Origin: Eunapius fragilis
Lineage: Eukaryota; Porifera; Demospongiae; Spongillida; Spongillidae
Assembly (NCBI GenBank): GCA_963681505.1
Contig: OY811979.1
Coordinates: 6,018,910 to 6,082,909 of the forward strand
Direction: 5' to 3'
Length of the DNA: 64,000 nt
Positions 1-11,300 of this stretch are shown piece after piece; positions within the stretch are counted from its first letter, which is position 1; every line of letters starts with the position of its first letter. The notes beneath the pieces were generated by a model that was not told the origin of the DNA, ran no database searches, and saw only the letters and a list, made by a program, of their open reading frames with translations. The position numbers and the translations under genes are program-made.

Positions 1-160
1 CTTTAGTTTGATTACTGGGATGGTATAATGATTATAAAGATTCTGGAGGAGAAGGTGATAGGGCTTGCAACAGTGATGATAAGGTCTGTGATGTTACATA
101 TTTCATATACATTAAGAAGTGTTATAAAAATTAAAGATGTTTTGTCGTCAATGATATATA
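1..160. other. AT-rich flank of the outer gypsy element
   Basis: I see no gene or repeat here. The last four bases (TATA, 157-160) match the first four after the right LTR (15645-15648) and are the probable target-site duplication of the gypsy element starting at 161. Confidence 0.5.
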
Positions 161-365
161 TGTGACATGCGGCCTCAAGATTAATGCGGCAATAGCACTG
201 TATACACATACACACTGAAATACAAAAATATAGACGCTTATATATTTACAGAATCGTCCGATTACAGGTCACATGAGCTAAGGTGTAAGGTCAGACATGT
301 ACAGATGCGTGTCCCTGCTCAGTAGTCAGTGCGCAGTAGTGACGTCAGCTTGTAACCGTATTACA
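161..365 (-). repeat. 3' LTR of outer gypsy element
   Basis: The repeat begins TGTGACAT and ends ATTACA. It matches 15440-15644 over its full 205 bp with about three differences. It lies at the 3' end of the minus-strand element, next to a polypurine tract. Confidence 0.95.
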
Positions 366-378
366 CCACTCCCTCCTT

Positions 379-3169
379 TCAATGTTGAAGGTAAGGTCCG
401 TAGTGATCTGGAACTCGGTGTTCCCTGGATGGGTATCTTCGTTCAGGATTGGGTGCAGGTACCTCTGGAGCAGGTAATACTTCGAGTTCAATTTCATCCT
501 CGTCATAATCTAGCAGTTCTGGTGCGGCTGGGGTAGTGGACGAAACGTCCTGTGTGTCGTTCGGTTCCCGAGAAGATGGAGGGCTGTGATCTGGCGAAGA
601 GTTTTCTCCACCTAGATATGGTTTTAACCTGTCGAAATGAACACATTGGTAACCTCTTTGACCCTTAATCCTATAGACACAATCCCCCAATCTCTCCTTC
701 ACTGTGAATGGGCCCTTCCATGGTAAATGCAGCTTCTTAGAACGCCCCCGAGGAATCGCTGGAGAAAACAACCATGCACACTGTGTCACCAGGGCGAAAG
801 GGTTTTCCATGAGCCTTCTCATCATACAGAGCCTTCTGCCTTCTATGTTCCGCTTTACATTGCTCTCTTACCAATGAATACGCACTCTGAAGACTCATCT
901 TCATTTGTAATGCATAATCAGAGACTGCATGGTTTTGCTTCCGTTGGGTTTGACCCATACATTAGATCAATGGGCAGTTTGGCCTCACGCCCAAACATGA
1001 GAAAGAAGGGGCTGAATCCTGTGGAAGAGTGTACACTGGAGTTATAGGCATACATACCTTTCGAACGTAGTGTTCCCAATCATCGGGATGGTTTCTGGTT
1101 GTAGTTGCTAACATGTCAAGGAGTGTCCTATTGAATCGTTCCACCATGCCGTTCCCTTGGGGATGATAAGGTGTGGTACGAGTCTTCTTAATCCCTAACA
1201 TGTTACATATTTCTGCTATCAAGTCAGACTCAAACTGCCTTCCTTGGTCGGAGTGAAGCTGCTCGGGGGGAGAGAAACGGCAAAACATCTCATCTATAAG
1301 TTTTCGAGACACTGTCTGGGCTTCTTGATTCTTTATTGGATACACTTCCACCCATCTAGTAAAGTGATCAGCTGCCACCAACACATACTTACAACCATCC
1401 TGAGTCGCTTGTAGTGGTCCCATAATGTCCACGCTGACAATCTGCATAGGATAACCAGCTGGAACGGTATGTAGCTGTGCCTTTCTTTTCGGGACCGTCA
1501 TTTTCCTAGATGCACAAGTCTTACACTGTCTACACCATGTTCTTACCGTTTCCGTACATCCTGGCCAATAGAACCGTTCCTTAAGTTGAGACAACACTTT
1601 CTCTTCACCCAGGTGACCAGAAACTGCACCCTCGTGTAGATCTCTGATGACATCTGTTTGTAACTTAGAGGGTAAGACGAGTTGTAACCTGTCCCCTTTT
1701 CCGTCAGAAAATCGTCGCCAGAGTACATCATGTTTGATCACAAGCATACCCCACTGCTGCAGTAGGGTGCGGCTTTCCCTACTCCAGGCCTGAGATATAT
1801 CTCGGTCTGGACGTTCACCTATCCCGATTGCTTGAAATACGGGACCAATGGTTTCATCTTACATCTGCAAATGATGTAGTTCACCTAAATTGTCTGGTAG
1901 AGGAAGAGAGGGTCTGACAACATCGACCACCATGTTTACCTGAGCTTTTCCACACAAGTCACTGCGCCCACACTGTGTGCACGGGAGTCTTGACAGTGCA
2001 TCAGCATTTCCGTGTTTGGTGCCTTTGCGGTGTTTGATGATAAAATCATACTCTTGCAATTTTTCCAGCCATCTTGCCAGCTGACCCTCGGGCTCCTTGA
2101 AGTTCTGTAACCATATTAACGATCCGTGGTCGGTACGCAGTGTAAACTGCCGACCCAATAAGTATGCTCTAAAATGCTGGCTAAACTCTACTACAGCTAA
2201 TAGCTCCTTGCGGGTAACGCAATACTTCTGCTCTTGTCTCGACAGTGATCGGCTACCATATGCAATAACATGCTCAGTTCCATCGTCGTAAACCTGAGAT
2301 AAAACTGCTCCAATACCAACATCGCTCGCGTCTGTGTCTAAGACAAACGGTTTCGTGTAGTCCGGGTAGACTAGAATAGGAGCAGTAATCAAACAGTTAC
2401 GCAGCTCCTCAAATGCTTGTTGGCAAGACGGAGACCAGCAAAACGGAACGTTTTTCTCGGTTAAATGCTGAAGCGGTTTGCATATGGACGCGAAGCCACT
2501 GACAAAACGCCTGTAATAATTGGCCAAGCCTACAATTCGCGCTTACACGAAGGAATTGGCCAGTTACGAATAACAGCGGTTTTGTCAGGGTCAGTGGAAA
2601 TCCCTTCCTCCGAGATTACGTGCCCCAAATATTTGACTTCCTTTCTTAGCAGGTTACACTTCGATGGCTTTAGTTTGAGCCCAGCTTCTTTCAGTTATTT
2701 CAAAACACATACAAGATTATGTATGTGATCCATAAATGTTGGTCCCACCACTACAATATCGTCAATATAGACTAGACAGTTATGCCATTTCAACCCATGC
2801 AATACGCGGTCCATTAAACGTTGGAACGTGGCTGGTGCGTTACACTGATAATCCAAAGGGCAATACCAGAGATAATATATATTATCTCTGGCAATACCTT
2901 GAACTCGTACAAGCCTTCGGGTGTAGTAAAGGCCGTCTTCGCTCGATCCTGTTCTGCCATTTCGACTTGCCAGTAGCCTGTTTTCAGGTCCAATGTCGAA
3001 AACAGCTTGGAACCAGCCAGAGCATCTAAAGTGTCGTCAGGGGATATGCATCCTTCCGTGTGACGGAATTAAACTTTTCGAAAATCGATACAGAATCGAA
3101 CAGACCCATCCTTCTTCTTTGCTAGAACTATTGGAGACGACCAGGGACTATCGGATGGCTGAATCACCC
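379..3169 (-). pseudogene. Outer gypsy element: RT, RNase H, integrase and GPY/F tail (fossil)
   Basis: Read leftward, this stretch holds the rest of reverse transcriptase (about 3169-2530), the RT-RNase H connection and RNase H (about 2530-1980, ending near a NADALSR motif), the integrase H2C2 zinc module (about 1660-1520), the integrase catalytic core (about 1450-1050, with VDIMGPL, HSDQGRQF and VERFNRTL) and a C-terminal module with WKGPF and VHFDRLKPY. RNase H resembles that of the gypsy element at 40351-45462 (shared KEPEGQ and NADALSR context), so the two probably belong to one lineage. The region is broken and not expected to make a full polyprotein. Confidence 0.88.
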
Positions 3170-3440
3170 TGTGGAAGACCGGCTTCCCATTCAGACGTGT
3201 GAACTCGTCAATGCCGATTGAACTGGAGTTAAGGGTCACAGTGGTCACTTGAATGAGTACAAGAACTTCACATTGATTCTATAGAGTCGTGGGGTGAAGG
3301 GCATGGGTGTATGTTTGGGTATATATACCCTGTGCATTTACATTAATAAGGAGTTGCGGTGGTAATTGGCTCAAGTGCACGTCGCAGATAACGGCGACAA
3401 CGGCGCAGGCTATACGAGTGATACTGCTCGCGCGTTCACA
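3170..3440 (+). repeat. 5' LTR of Gmr1-like element
   Basis: The 271-bp LTR begins TGTGGAAGACCGG and ends GCGTTCACA. It contains a TATATATA stretch near 3322-3330, possibly the promoter. It matches the split 3' LTR at 7992-8004 and 13248-13513. Confidence 0.95.
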
Positions 3441-3576
3441 TTTTGGTGGCAGCGGTGGGATCCGATCGTCGAACAGTTCGTCGACAATTCTACGCGGGTC
3501 CAAGGAAATACTGAACGGTGCTTCACCTCTCGGATGACAACGCGTTCCGGAAAGGAATACAAAAGTCAACCGGTAT
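3441..3576 (+). other. Leader with primer-binding-like site of Gmr1-like element
   Basis: Immediately after the 5' LTR is TTTTGGTGGCAGCGGTGGG, in the position and style of a gypsy tRNA primer-binding site. The rest of the stretch up to the gag start is untranslated leader. I did not assign a primer tRNA. Confidence 0.6.
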
Positions 3577-6500
3577 ATGGAGGCTGTTATAAAAGCGCTG
3601 ATGGAGGATCGGCAGAAACGCGAGCAGGAGTTAATGACTCAGCAGGCAGCGGAGGAGTCAAGGCGCAACGAAGAACGGATAGCGCGAGAGCGGCGAGAAG
3701 AAGCGTGGAGAGCGGAGCGGAAAGAAATGCAGGAGCATATGCAAACTATGGTGGAAATGATGAGGACATCGGGGGAGATGAGCAGCAAAGCGAAACCATC
3801 GGCGGGATTAAGTGTCAAGCTGGTTCCGCTAGCTGAAAATGACGATATAGAGGCGTACCTAGTGACATTCGAAAGAATTATGGCTGCGCATAAGGTGGAG
3901 AAAAATCGATGGTCGCAGTACTTGGCACCACAATTGTCCGGTAGAGCACAGCTGGCGTTTGCGGCTCTTCCAGCAACGAGTGCGAGCGACTATGACGCTA
4001 TCAAGACGGCCGTGTTGGCAAGATATGATATCAACGAAGAATCATATCGAAGGAGATTCCGTTCAATGACCAGAAAAGCAGGTGAAACCAATCGGGAGGT
4101 AGCTGTGAGGTTGATGGACGTACAGCAAAAATGGATGAAGGAGTGTACGACGATTGATGAAGTGCAGCAGTTAATTGGGAAGGAGCAGTTCCTGATATCC
4201 TTAGGGAGCGCAGAGCAAAGCTTGTGGGTGATGGAGAAGAAGCCTGAGACGTGTGTAGCGGCGGGAGAACTGGCTGACGAGTACGAACAAGCGAGACGAA
4301 GCACCCGGATTGATACAGGGAGTGTTCTGGACCCAGGTCGGCGGAAACCGGTACAATTTCCCAAAACATCGATATCCAAATGCGGGTTTTGTGGACTAAA
4401 AGGGCATGTTGAAGAAGAGTGTCGGAAGAAGGTCGGGACCCAGAAGGAAGGAGTCGGGAACGAGGGAAAGATCCGGTGCTACCATTGTAAGAAACTGGGG
4501 CACATATCGAGCAGATGTCCGGAAAAGGAAGCTTTATTCTGTTTTGAAGACAGGGACTTCGCTGGTTCGAAACTGTGTCAAAAGGGATCGGTAGAAGGAC
4601 GGAAAGTAGCCAAGATACTACTAGACACGGGATGTTCCAGAACCATGGTGAACCAAAAGTGCGTTCCTTCAGAGAAGATCCTGGATGGAAAGATGGTTTC
4701 CATTCGGTGCGCTCATGGAGATACACGACTTTACAACTTGGCAGAGGTGACAGTGCAGGTGCAGGGAGTAACAATGCAGGTGGAAGCTGCAGTGGCGGAT
4801 AACCTGCCAGTGGATGTGCTGTTGGGAACTGATGTCCCGGAACTGACCAGGCTCATAAGTGACAGAAAGCCTAAGGCGGGAGCAAGCTTACCGAAGCAGG
4901 AAGACGTTATGGTGGTGCTGACAAGGGCACGGGCCAGACAGCAATTGGAAGAAGAGATAGTTAGGAGAGCAAAACAGGTGCAGTCTCAGGTGCGGCCAAA
5001 CCCCCTAACTACTGCAAGCGAAGCGGACGAAGTAGCTAGTCAGGTGTTAGCCGAGAAGGCCGAAGGACCGAGGGCAGAAACGGTGTCTGCGAGAATACTA
5101 CAGGACGAGTCCGGAACCCCACATTTGAGTTCCAGTTCGGCAGAACAGGTGGTTATTTCGTCGGGGAAAAAGGCACTCGTGAATCCAGTTCCTCAGATGG
5201 CTCTTAGTTCGAAAGAGTTAAAGGAACTGCAGGAGAATGATCCCACCCTTTCGAAAGTGCGAAGGAAAGTGGATCAGCCAAATAACCCTGAAGGAGAGTT
5301 CTTCAGGAGAGAGGGATTATTTTACCGAAGGTGGAAACCCCCAGGACGCGGTGTCGAGTACGAAGTGGAGCAGCTAATTCTACCTAAGCAGTGTAGGAAG
5401 ACTGTCCTAGAACTGGCACATGACATTCCTATGGCGGGACACCAAGGGCGAGACAAGACACGGCAGCGGATCTTACGGAGATTCTACTGGCCGTCGGTAT
5501 TTCAGGATATCGAGAACTTTTGCAAAAGTTGTCGTATATGTCAGAAGGCTTCCAAACAGAGGGTGAAGGCAGCTCCTTTAATTTCCCTACCTGTGATATC
5601 GGAGCCGTTTAGTCGAGTGGCAATGGACATAGTGGGTCCGCTTCCTCGCAGCAAGGCAGGACACCGCTATATACTGGTACTGTGCGATTATGCAACTCGC
5701 TATCCCGAAGCCATTGCACTGCGCAGTATAGATGATGAACATATCGCAGAAGAACTCATGAAACTCTTTTCGAGAGTGGGAGTTCCGAAGGAGATCCTCA
5801 CGGATCAAGGCAGCAATTTTACGTCACAATTGCTGGCCGAACTGTACAGACTGTTAGGAGTCAAGGGGATTCGAACAAGTCCTTATCACCCGCAGACGGA
5901 TGGTCTCGTCGAGAGGTTTAATCAGACCTTGAAGGGGATGTTGAGAAAAACCGTGCAGGAGGAAGGGAAGGACTGGGATAAAATGATTCCCTACTTATTA
6001 TTTGCTTATCGGGAGGTACCTCAATCCTCTACTGGATTTTCGCCGTTCGAACTGCTTTATGGTCGTGATGTCAGAGGACCTCTGGACATTCTACGAGAAA
6101 CCTGGGAAGCAAGTTCTAAGAGCGACGAGACGGTTGTGAGTTATGTTTTGGAGACCCAACGGCGTCTGAAGGAGATGGCGGACATCGCTGGAGAAAACAT
6201 GCTCGAAAGCCAAGAGGAGCAGAAAAGATGGTACGACAGGAGGGCACGACTGCGAGAGTTTAAACGTGGTGATCCTGTGTTAGTACTCCTGCCGACGACG
6301 GCAGATAAACTTATGGCACAATGGCAAGGCCCATATCAAGTGCTAGCAAGAGAAGGAAAGGTGACCTACCTAGTAGACATGCACGATAGGAAGAAGCGAC
6401 GCAGGGTTTTCCACGTTAACATGTTGAAAGCTTTCCACGTACGTACGGAGGCTGTGGGTTACATGGAAGAGGACATTCTGGAAGGAGTGGATGACATTCC

Positions 6501-8019
6501 TGTATGGAAGGAAGAGGTTGCCACAGAAGCCCAATTTGGTGAGGAACTTAGTGTAGAGCAACTAGGCCAAGTGAAGGGTGTAGAGCAACTAGGCCAAGTG
6601 AAGGAAGTGCTGAAAGAGTTCCGCAAACAGTCAATATTCAGTAATCGGCCGGGAAGAACCCACCTGTTGCAGCATCGCATTAAAACGGGAGAGGCGCGAC
6701 CAGTCAGAATGCCCCAATACCGCTTACCTCATGCATATCGGGAACTTGTTGACAAGGAGTTACAGGAAATGGAGGAAGGGGGGATTATCGAGACATCGAA
6801 CAGTGAATGGGCATCACCTATCGTGCTGATAAAGAAGAAAGATGGAACGATGAGGTTCTGTATCGACTATCGTCGGCTGAATGCTGTGACTCAAGTGGAA
6901 GCATATCCGATGCCGAGGATAGATGACATCATTGATCGCCTTGGAAAGGCGCAGTTCATTTCGACTCTGGACTTAACAAGAGGATATTGGCAGATGCCAG
7001 TAGCTACAGAGGATCGGGCCAAGACGGCCTTCGTTACACCTAAGGGTCTGTACCAATTCAAGATGATGCCCTTTGGATTAAATGGTGCTCCAGCGTCATT
7101 CCAGCGGTTGACAGATATGTTGGTGAAGGGGTGTGAAGAGTACGCAGCAGCTTACCTGGATGATATTGTGATCTTCAGCCAGACATGGAAGGAACATCTC
7201 GGACATCTGAAGTCGATTCTGAAGCGGATTGGGAAGGCTAACCTTACGGTTAAGGCAGCAAAATGTCAGTTTCGGATGAAACAGTGTGTGTACTTAGGTC
7301 ATGTCGTGGGGAACGGAATGGTGCAACCTGAAGGGAGCAAGGTCAACGCAGTCAAATCGTTTCCACAACCTGAAACAAAGCATCAAGTTCGAGGATTCTT
7401 GGGCCTTACCGGGTATTATCGGAGATTCATTCCAGACTATGCAGCAATCGCGACACCGTTGACAGACCTGACTAGAAAGTCTTCGCCTAATGTTGTTGTA
7501 TGGGATGAGAAGTGCGCAGAAGGTTTTGAGCGGTTAAAGAACTACCTATGTTCCAGTTCGGTGCTGAGAAGTCCGGATTTCACAAAACCATTTGTGCTAC
7601 AAACGGATGCATCCGACAGAGGAGCAGGGGCGGTGTTAAGTCAATGTGACTCGAAGGGAGAAGAGCATCCAGTTGCTTATTATAGTAGGAAGTTTCTACC
7701 GAGAGAGGAAAGGTACTCAACAGTGGAGAAAGAATGCCTGGCTATAAAACTGGCAGTAACAGCTTTCAGGGTATATCTATTGGGGAGGAAATTTACTATC
7801 CAAACGGATCATCGGTCTTTGGAGTGGCTAGACCGACTTAAGGACAGTAATCCCAGATTGTGCAGGTGGAGCTTGGGACTTCAACCCTATCAGTATACAG
7901 TCGTTCACAGACCGGGAAAGGCAAACGGGAATGCGGACTCACTCTCACGCATCGCAACAAACAGGTCTGTTGCAGGAGAGGGGAGGTGGAGTGTGGAAGA
8001 CCGGTGTCGGAGGATATAA
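3577..8019 (+). CDS. Gag-Pol polyprotein, Gmr1-like (gag-PR-IN-RT-RH)
   Basis: One open frame of 1480 residues. Residues about 1-75 are rich in E, R and K and probably form a coiled coil. Residues 85-250 are a gag capsid-like region. Two CCHC knuckles follow at about 269 and 297 (CGFCGLKGH and CYHCKKLGH). The protease motif LLDTGCS is near 350. The integrase H2C2 module is near 620-660, and its DDE core has VAMDIVGPL (about 682), LTDQGSNF (about 741) and VERFNQ (about 778). A GPY/F-like part (WQGPYQV) follows. RT comes after integrase, with STLDLTRGYW (about 1128) and AYLDDIV (about 1193), then RNase H with LQTDASDR (about 1341) and a NADSLSR end. The start at 3577 is the first ATG in this frame after the leader. 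The last residues lie in the 3' LTR and the Ginger end. Confidence 0.93.
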   Translation: MEAVIKALMEDRQKREQELMTQQAAEESRRNEERIARERREEAWRAERKEMQEHMQTMVEMMRTSGEMSSKAKPSAGLSVKLVPLAENDDIEAYLVTFERIMAAHKVEKNRWSQYLAPQLSGRAQLAFAALPATSASDYDAIKTAVLARYDINEESYRRRFRSMTRKAGETNREVAVRLMDVQQKWMKECTTIDEVQQLIGKEQFLISLGSAEQSLWVMEKKPETCVAAGELADEYEQARRSTRIDTGSVLDPGRRKPVQFPKTSISKCGFCGLKGHVEEECRKKVGTQKEGVGNEGKIRCYHCKKLGHISSRCPEKEALFCFEDRDFAGSKLCQKGSVEGRKVAKILLDTGCSRTMVNQKCVPSEKILDGKMVSIRCAHGDTRLYNLAEVTVQVQGVTMQVEAAVADNLPVDVLLGTDVPELTRLISDRKPKAGASLPKQEDVMVVLTRARARQQLEEEIVRRAKQVQSQVRPNPLTTASEADEVASQVLAEKAEGPRAETVSARILQDESGTPHLSSSSAEQVVISSGKKALVNPVPQMALSSKELKELQENDPTLSKVRRKVDQPNNPEGEFFRREGLFYRRWKPPGRGVEYEVEQLILPKQCRKTVLELAHDIPMAGHQGRDKTRQRILRRFYWPSVFQDIENFCKSCRICQKASKQRVKAAPLISLPVISEPFSRVAMDIVGPLPRSKAGHRYILVLCDYATRYPEAIALRSIDDEHIAEELMKLFSRVGVPKEILTDQGSNFTSQLLAELYRLLGVKGIRTSPYHPQTDGLVERFNQTLKGMLRKTVQEEGKDWDKMIPYLLFAYREVPQSSTGFSPFELLYGRDVRGPLDILRETWEASSKSDETVVSYVLETQRRLKEMADIAGENMLESQEEQKRWYDRRARLREFKRGDPVLVLLPTTADKLMAQWQGPYQVLAREGKVTYLVDMHDRKKRRRVFHVNMLKAFHVRTEAVGYMEEDILEGVDDIPVWKEEVATEAQFGEELSVEQLGQVKGVEQLGQVKEVLKEFRKQSIFSNRPGRTHLLQHRIKTGEARPVRMPQYRLPHAYRELVDKELQEMEEGGIIETSNSEWASPIVLIKKKDGTMRFCIDYRRLNAVTQVEAYPMPRIDDIIDRLGKAQFISTLDLTRGYWQMPVATEDRAKTAFVTPKGLYQFKMMPFGLNGAPASFQRLTDMLVKGCEEYAAAYLDDIVIFSQTWKEHLGHLKSILKRIGKANLTVKAAKCQFRMKQCVYLGHVVGNGMVQPEGSKVNAVKSFPQPETKHQVRGFLGLTGYYRRFIPDYAAIATPLTDLTRKSSPNVVVWDEKCAEGFERLKNYLCSSSVLRSPDFTKPFVLQTDASDRGAGAVLSQCDSKGEEHPVAYYSRKFLPREERYSTVEKECLAIKLAVTAFRVYLLGRKFTIQTDHRSLEWLDRLKDSNPRLCRWSLGLQPYQYTVVHRPGKANGNADSLSRIATNRSVAGEGRWSVEDRCRRI
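7992..8004 (+). repeat. 3' LTR of Gmr1-like element, left piece
   Basis: The first 13 bp of the 3' LTR (TGTGGAAGACCGG) follow a polypurine tract (about 7975-7990). The LTR resumes at 13248 after the Ginger insertion. CCGG at 8001-8004 is the Ginger target-site copy. Confidence 0.93.
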
Positions 8020-8200
8020 TGTCCCCCTGGAAAAAGTGTCCCCCCGGACAATATACCCTAGGTTATATTGTCCCCCGGACAATATACCCTAGGATATATT
8101 GTCCCCCCCCTGGTTATACTGTCCCCCCACCCCCGGACACTATAACCTAGGGTATATTGTCCCCCCCCCCCCCCCCCCCCCCTAGTAGCACAACAAGGGG
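8005..8200. repeat. Left TIR and subterminal palindrome array of Ginger A
   Basis: Repeated units of the form GGACAATATACCCTAGG followed by the inverse arm ending TATTGTCC, interrupted by C-runs, including a poly(C) tract of about 23 at 8160-8183. The same units occur in the right end (13050-13240). They are likely transposase-binding sites (inference). Confidence 0.8.
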
Positions 8201-8308
8201 GGTGGGGGTGGGGTACCGAAATGGGATCAACAGCCTAGCAGAGTTTTAATCCCTCCCTTGCATGCACGTGACCACCCGACAAATATCACTCTGTCACGTG
8301 GTTAGAAT

Positions 8309-11300
8309 ATGTTCGACTACGATGCTATTCGGGAGTTTTTGGTGCATGGTAGTTATCCAACTGGGTATTCCAAAGACCAAAAGCGATCATTCAGAAGAAA
8401 AGCGAAGCTTAACTTCCGAGTCAAGTCTGGTGTCCTTTACTATTCTGCCTCTTCGGCTTCGGCGGAAGAACGGCGATGGAGGAGAGTAATAACAACAAAA
8501 GAAGAGCGTCATCGCGTCATGACAAGCTGTCATGCATCTGCTGAAGGTAAGCATCTGTTCGAGCGTGCAGTCACTAGAATAGGGGTGGGGGGTGGGTGGC
8601 TATTATAGAAATTGCATGCATGTATTTGTAGCCCAAAGTACGGTTGATAATACTATCAAACTGCTGATAATGTTTTTTGCTTGCTATTTAAATTCTAGGA
8701 GGACATTTTGGGAGGGACAAAACTCTGGAGAAGGTTACCTCAAGATTTTTCTGGGAAGATATGTTTGATGATATCCGTCAGTTTGTGAAATCTTGTGATA
8801 CCTGCCAGCGAGCTAATGACACCAAATTTTCTAAGATTGATGCTGCTCTCCACCCTATTCCTGTGGAATCTAAAGTGTGGAACCAAGTAAATTGCATTCT
8901 TTTCGTGTGTGTGTCATGCACCCCCCAATTTATTTTTATTATTTGAGAATACTTTAATTTTATTAGTACTTAATCCAGTAGTTCAAATAATCATTTAAAG
9001 TTTCAGAATTGCAATGATGAATTATATTCATAGGTGGGTATTGACATGATTGGACCACTTCCCAAAACTTCATCAGGCAACCGATATGTCATAACTCTTA
9101 TGGATTACTTTTCAAAATGGCCAGAGGCAGAGCCTTCAAAAGACAAGACATCACGCAGCGTTGCCTCATTCCTGTACAGGATGATATGCAGGTATTACAT
9201 TTATGTATGTGCAAAATGTTAGTCCTGAGTTTTTAGAAAATGTATGAGTTTGATTTTGTAGAATATGGAGGCAACATAACAATGTATTGTATTGGTGCTA
9301 TAAGTACATGTAAACAATCCGATGTATTTCAGTCTAAAACATATGCTATAAATTACAAAGTGAATGCAGAATTAATATTAATTTTAAAAACTAAAACAGT
9401 GCAATTAGAAATCAGCAAAATTGTTACTTCATTGTGCAATTTAGAAAACTACAGCATTTTCTAATTTGGAAATTTGCATCATACGTATGTGGATATATAC
9501 AAATACGTGCATAATTATGTGTGGCAATATTCTTACTAAACAAGGGTCATGCACTAAACTGTATTTCATGTTGTCATATAGCAAATAAAATTTAATCATG
9601 AATAGTGTGCTTACCTTCATGCTGTTTGCCAGTATGGGTAGAAATTATATTTGTATTGAGGTTCCTGTACTATTCTTTAAATTTGTTCTATCTATCTTTA
9701 CATATAGACATGGAGCTCCGAAATCAATCCTTACTGATCAAGGGAGGGAGTTTGTGAATAGTACAAGTGAGCACCTTTTTTACCTGACAAACATCAAACA
9801 CAAGATGACATCAGCTTACCATCCACAATGTAATGGCCTAATTGAGCGATACAATCAGACACTACAGCGATCATTGTTGAAACTTGTTAGCGAGAAACAG
9901 GATGATTGGGACATGTTTCTTGATGGTGTTTTATTTGCGTATCGCACATCGGTGCACAAATCAACTGGTTTTACACCATTTGAACTAATGTACTGCAGGT
10001 ATGAAAATTTGATGGTTGGTCTATGCACTAAATCATTCATATGTTCTGTCATTTAGGAAAGCTGTTCTGCCTATTGAAAATGACATACATTCAGAAAGTG
10101 TGAATACCAATGTTGGTGAAAGTCATGCAGAGGAAGGGGCTGAGGGGACAGAAGAAATGATTACAAGGATGGCACAATTACAGAAGGGATTGTTCCAATC
10201 AGCCAAGCTAAACATTGGCAAGGCACAGGACCGCTACAAACGAGACTATGATATGAAACACAGCAATGGCAAAGTAAGTTGGCACATTAAAAATTGCTGT
10301 CCTCATTCACATTGTTCTTATAAAACAGCCAATTCAAGTTGGGCAAATGGTTCTGTTACGCAACTCCCAACGTGATGGTAGAAAGGGTGGCAAGCTTCAG
10401 AAGAGATGGCTTGGTCCTTACAAGGTAGTAGATTCCATTGGAAAGGGAAGGTACATACTCTTCAATCCCATGACCCGAGCAAAACTTAGAAGAACAGTTA
10501 ATATTAATAGGCTCAAATTGTACCACTCATCAATACTTCATATATCAAAAAAGAGAAAGCGTGTGAAATGTTCTTCTGCAGTTCTTCAGGAATCAGGGAA
10601 TTATGAAGATGCTAGTCCAGAAAAGGAGCAAGATGGTGCTTCAAAGAAGGGAGCTCATGAGTTATCTTTATCAAAGAAGACTAGGGTGATGGAATGCACC
10701 ACTGAGGAATCTGGAGATTGTGCAGATCCAAGTCTGGACAATGGGAAAGATAGTGCTGCAATGAAGGGAGCTCATAAGCCTCCTTTATCAAAGAAGACTA
10801 GGGTGATGGAACGCACCACTGAGGAATTGGGAGATTGGGCAGATCCAAGTCTGAGCAATGAGCACCATGGTGCTGCAAAGAAGGAAGCTCATGAGTTATC
10901 TTTATCAAAGAAGACTAGGGTGATGGAATGCACCACTGAGGAGTCTGGAGATTGTGCAGATCCAAGTCTGGACAATGGGAAAGATAGTGCTGCAATGAAG
11001 GGAGCTCATAAGCCTCCTTTATCAAAGAAGACTAGGGTGATGGAACGCACCACTGAGGAATTGGGAGATTGGGCAGATCCAAGTCTGAACAATGAGCACC
11101 ATGGTGCTGCAAAGAAGGAAGCTCATGAGTTATCTTTATCAAAGAAGACTAGGGTGATGGAATGCACCACTGAGGAATCTGGAGATTGTGCAGATCCAAG
11201 TCTGGACAATGGGAAAGATAGTGCTGCAATGAAGGGAGCTCATAAGCCTTCTTTATCAAAGAAGACTAGGGTGATGGAATGCACCACTGAGGAATCGGGA

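Noticed and set aside
4031-4774. Minus-strand open frame of 247 codons under the Gmr1-like gag
   Set aside because: Antisense shadow of a long, well-supported coding frame, with no homology of its own.
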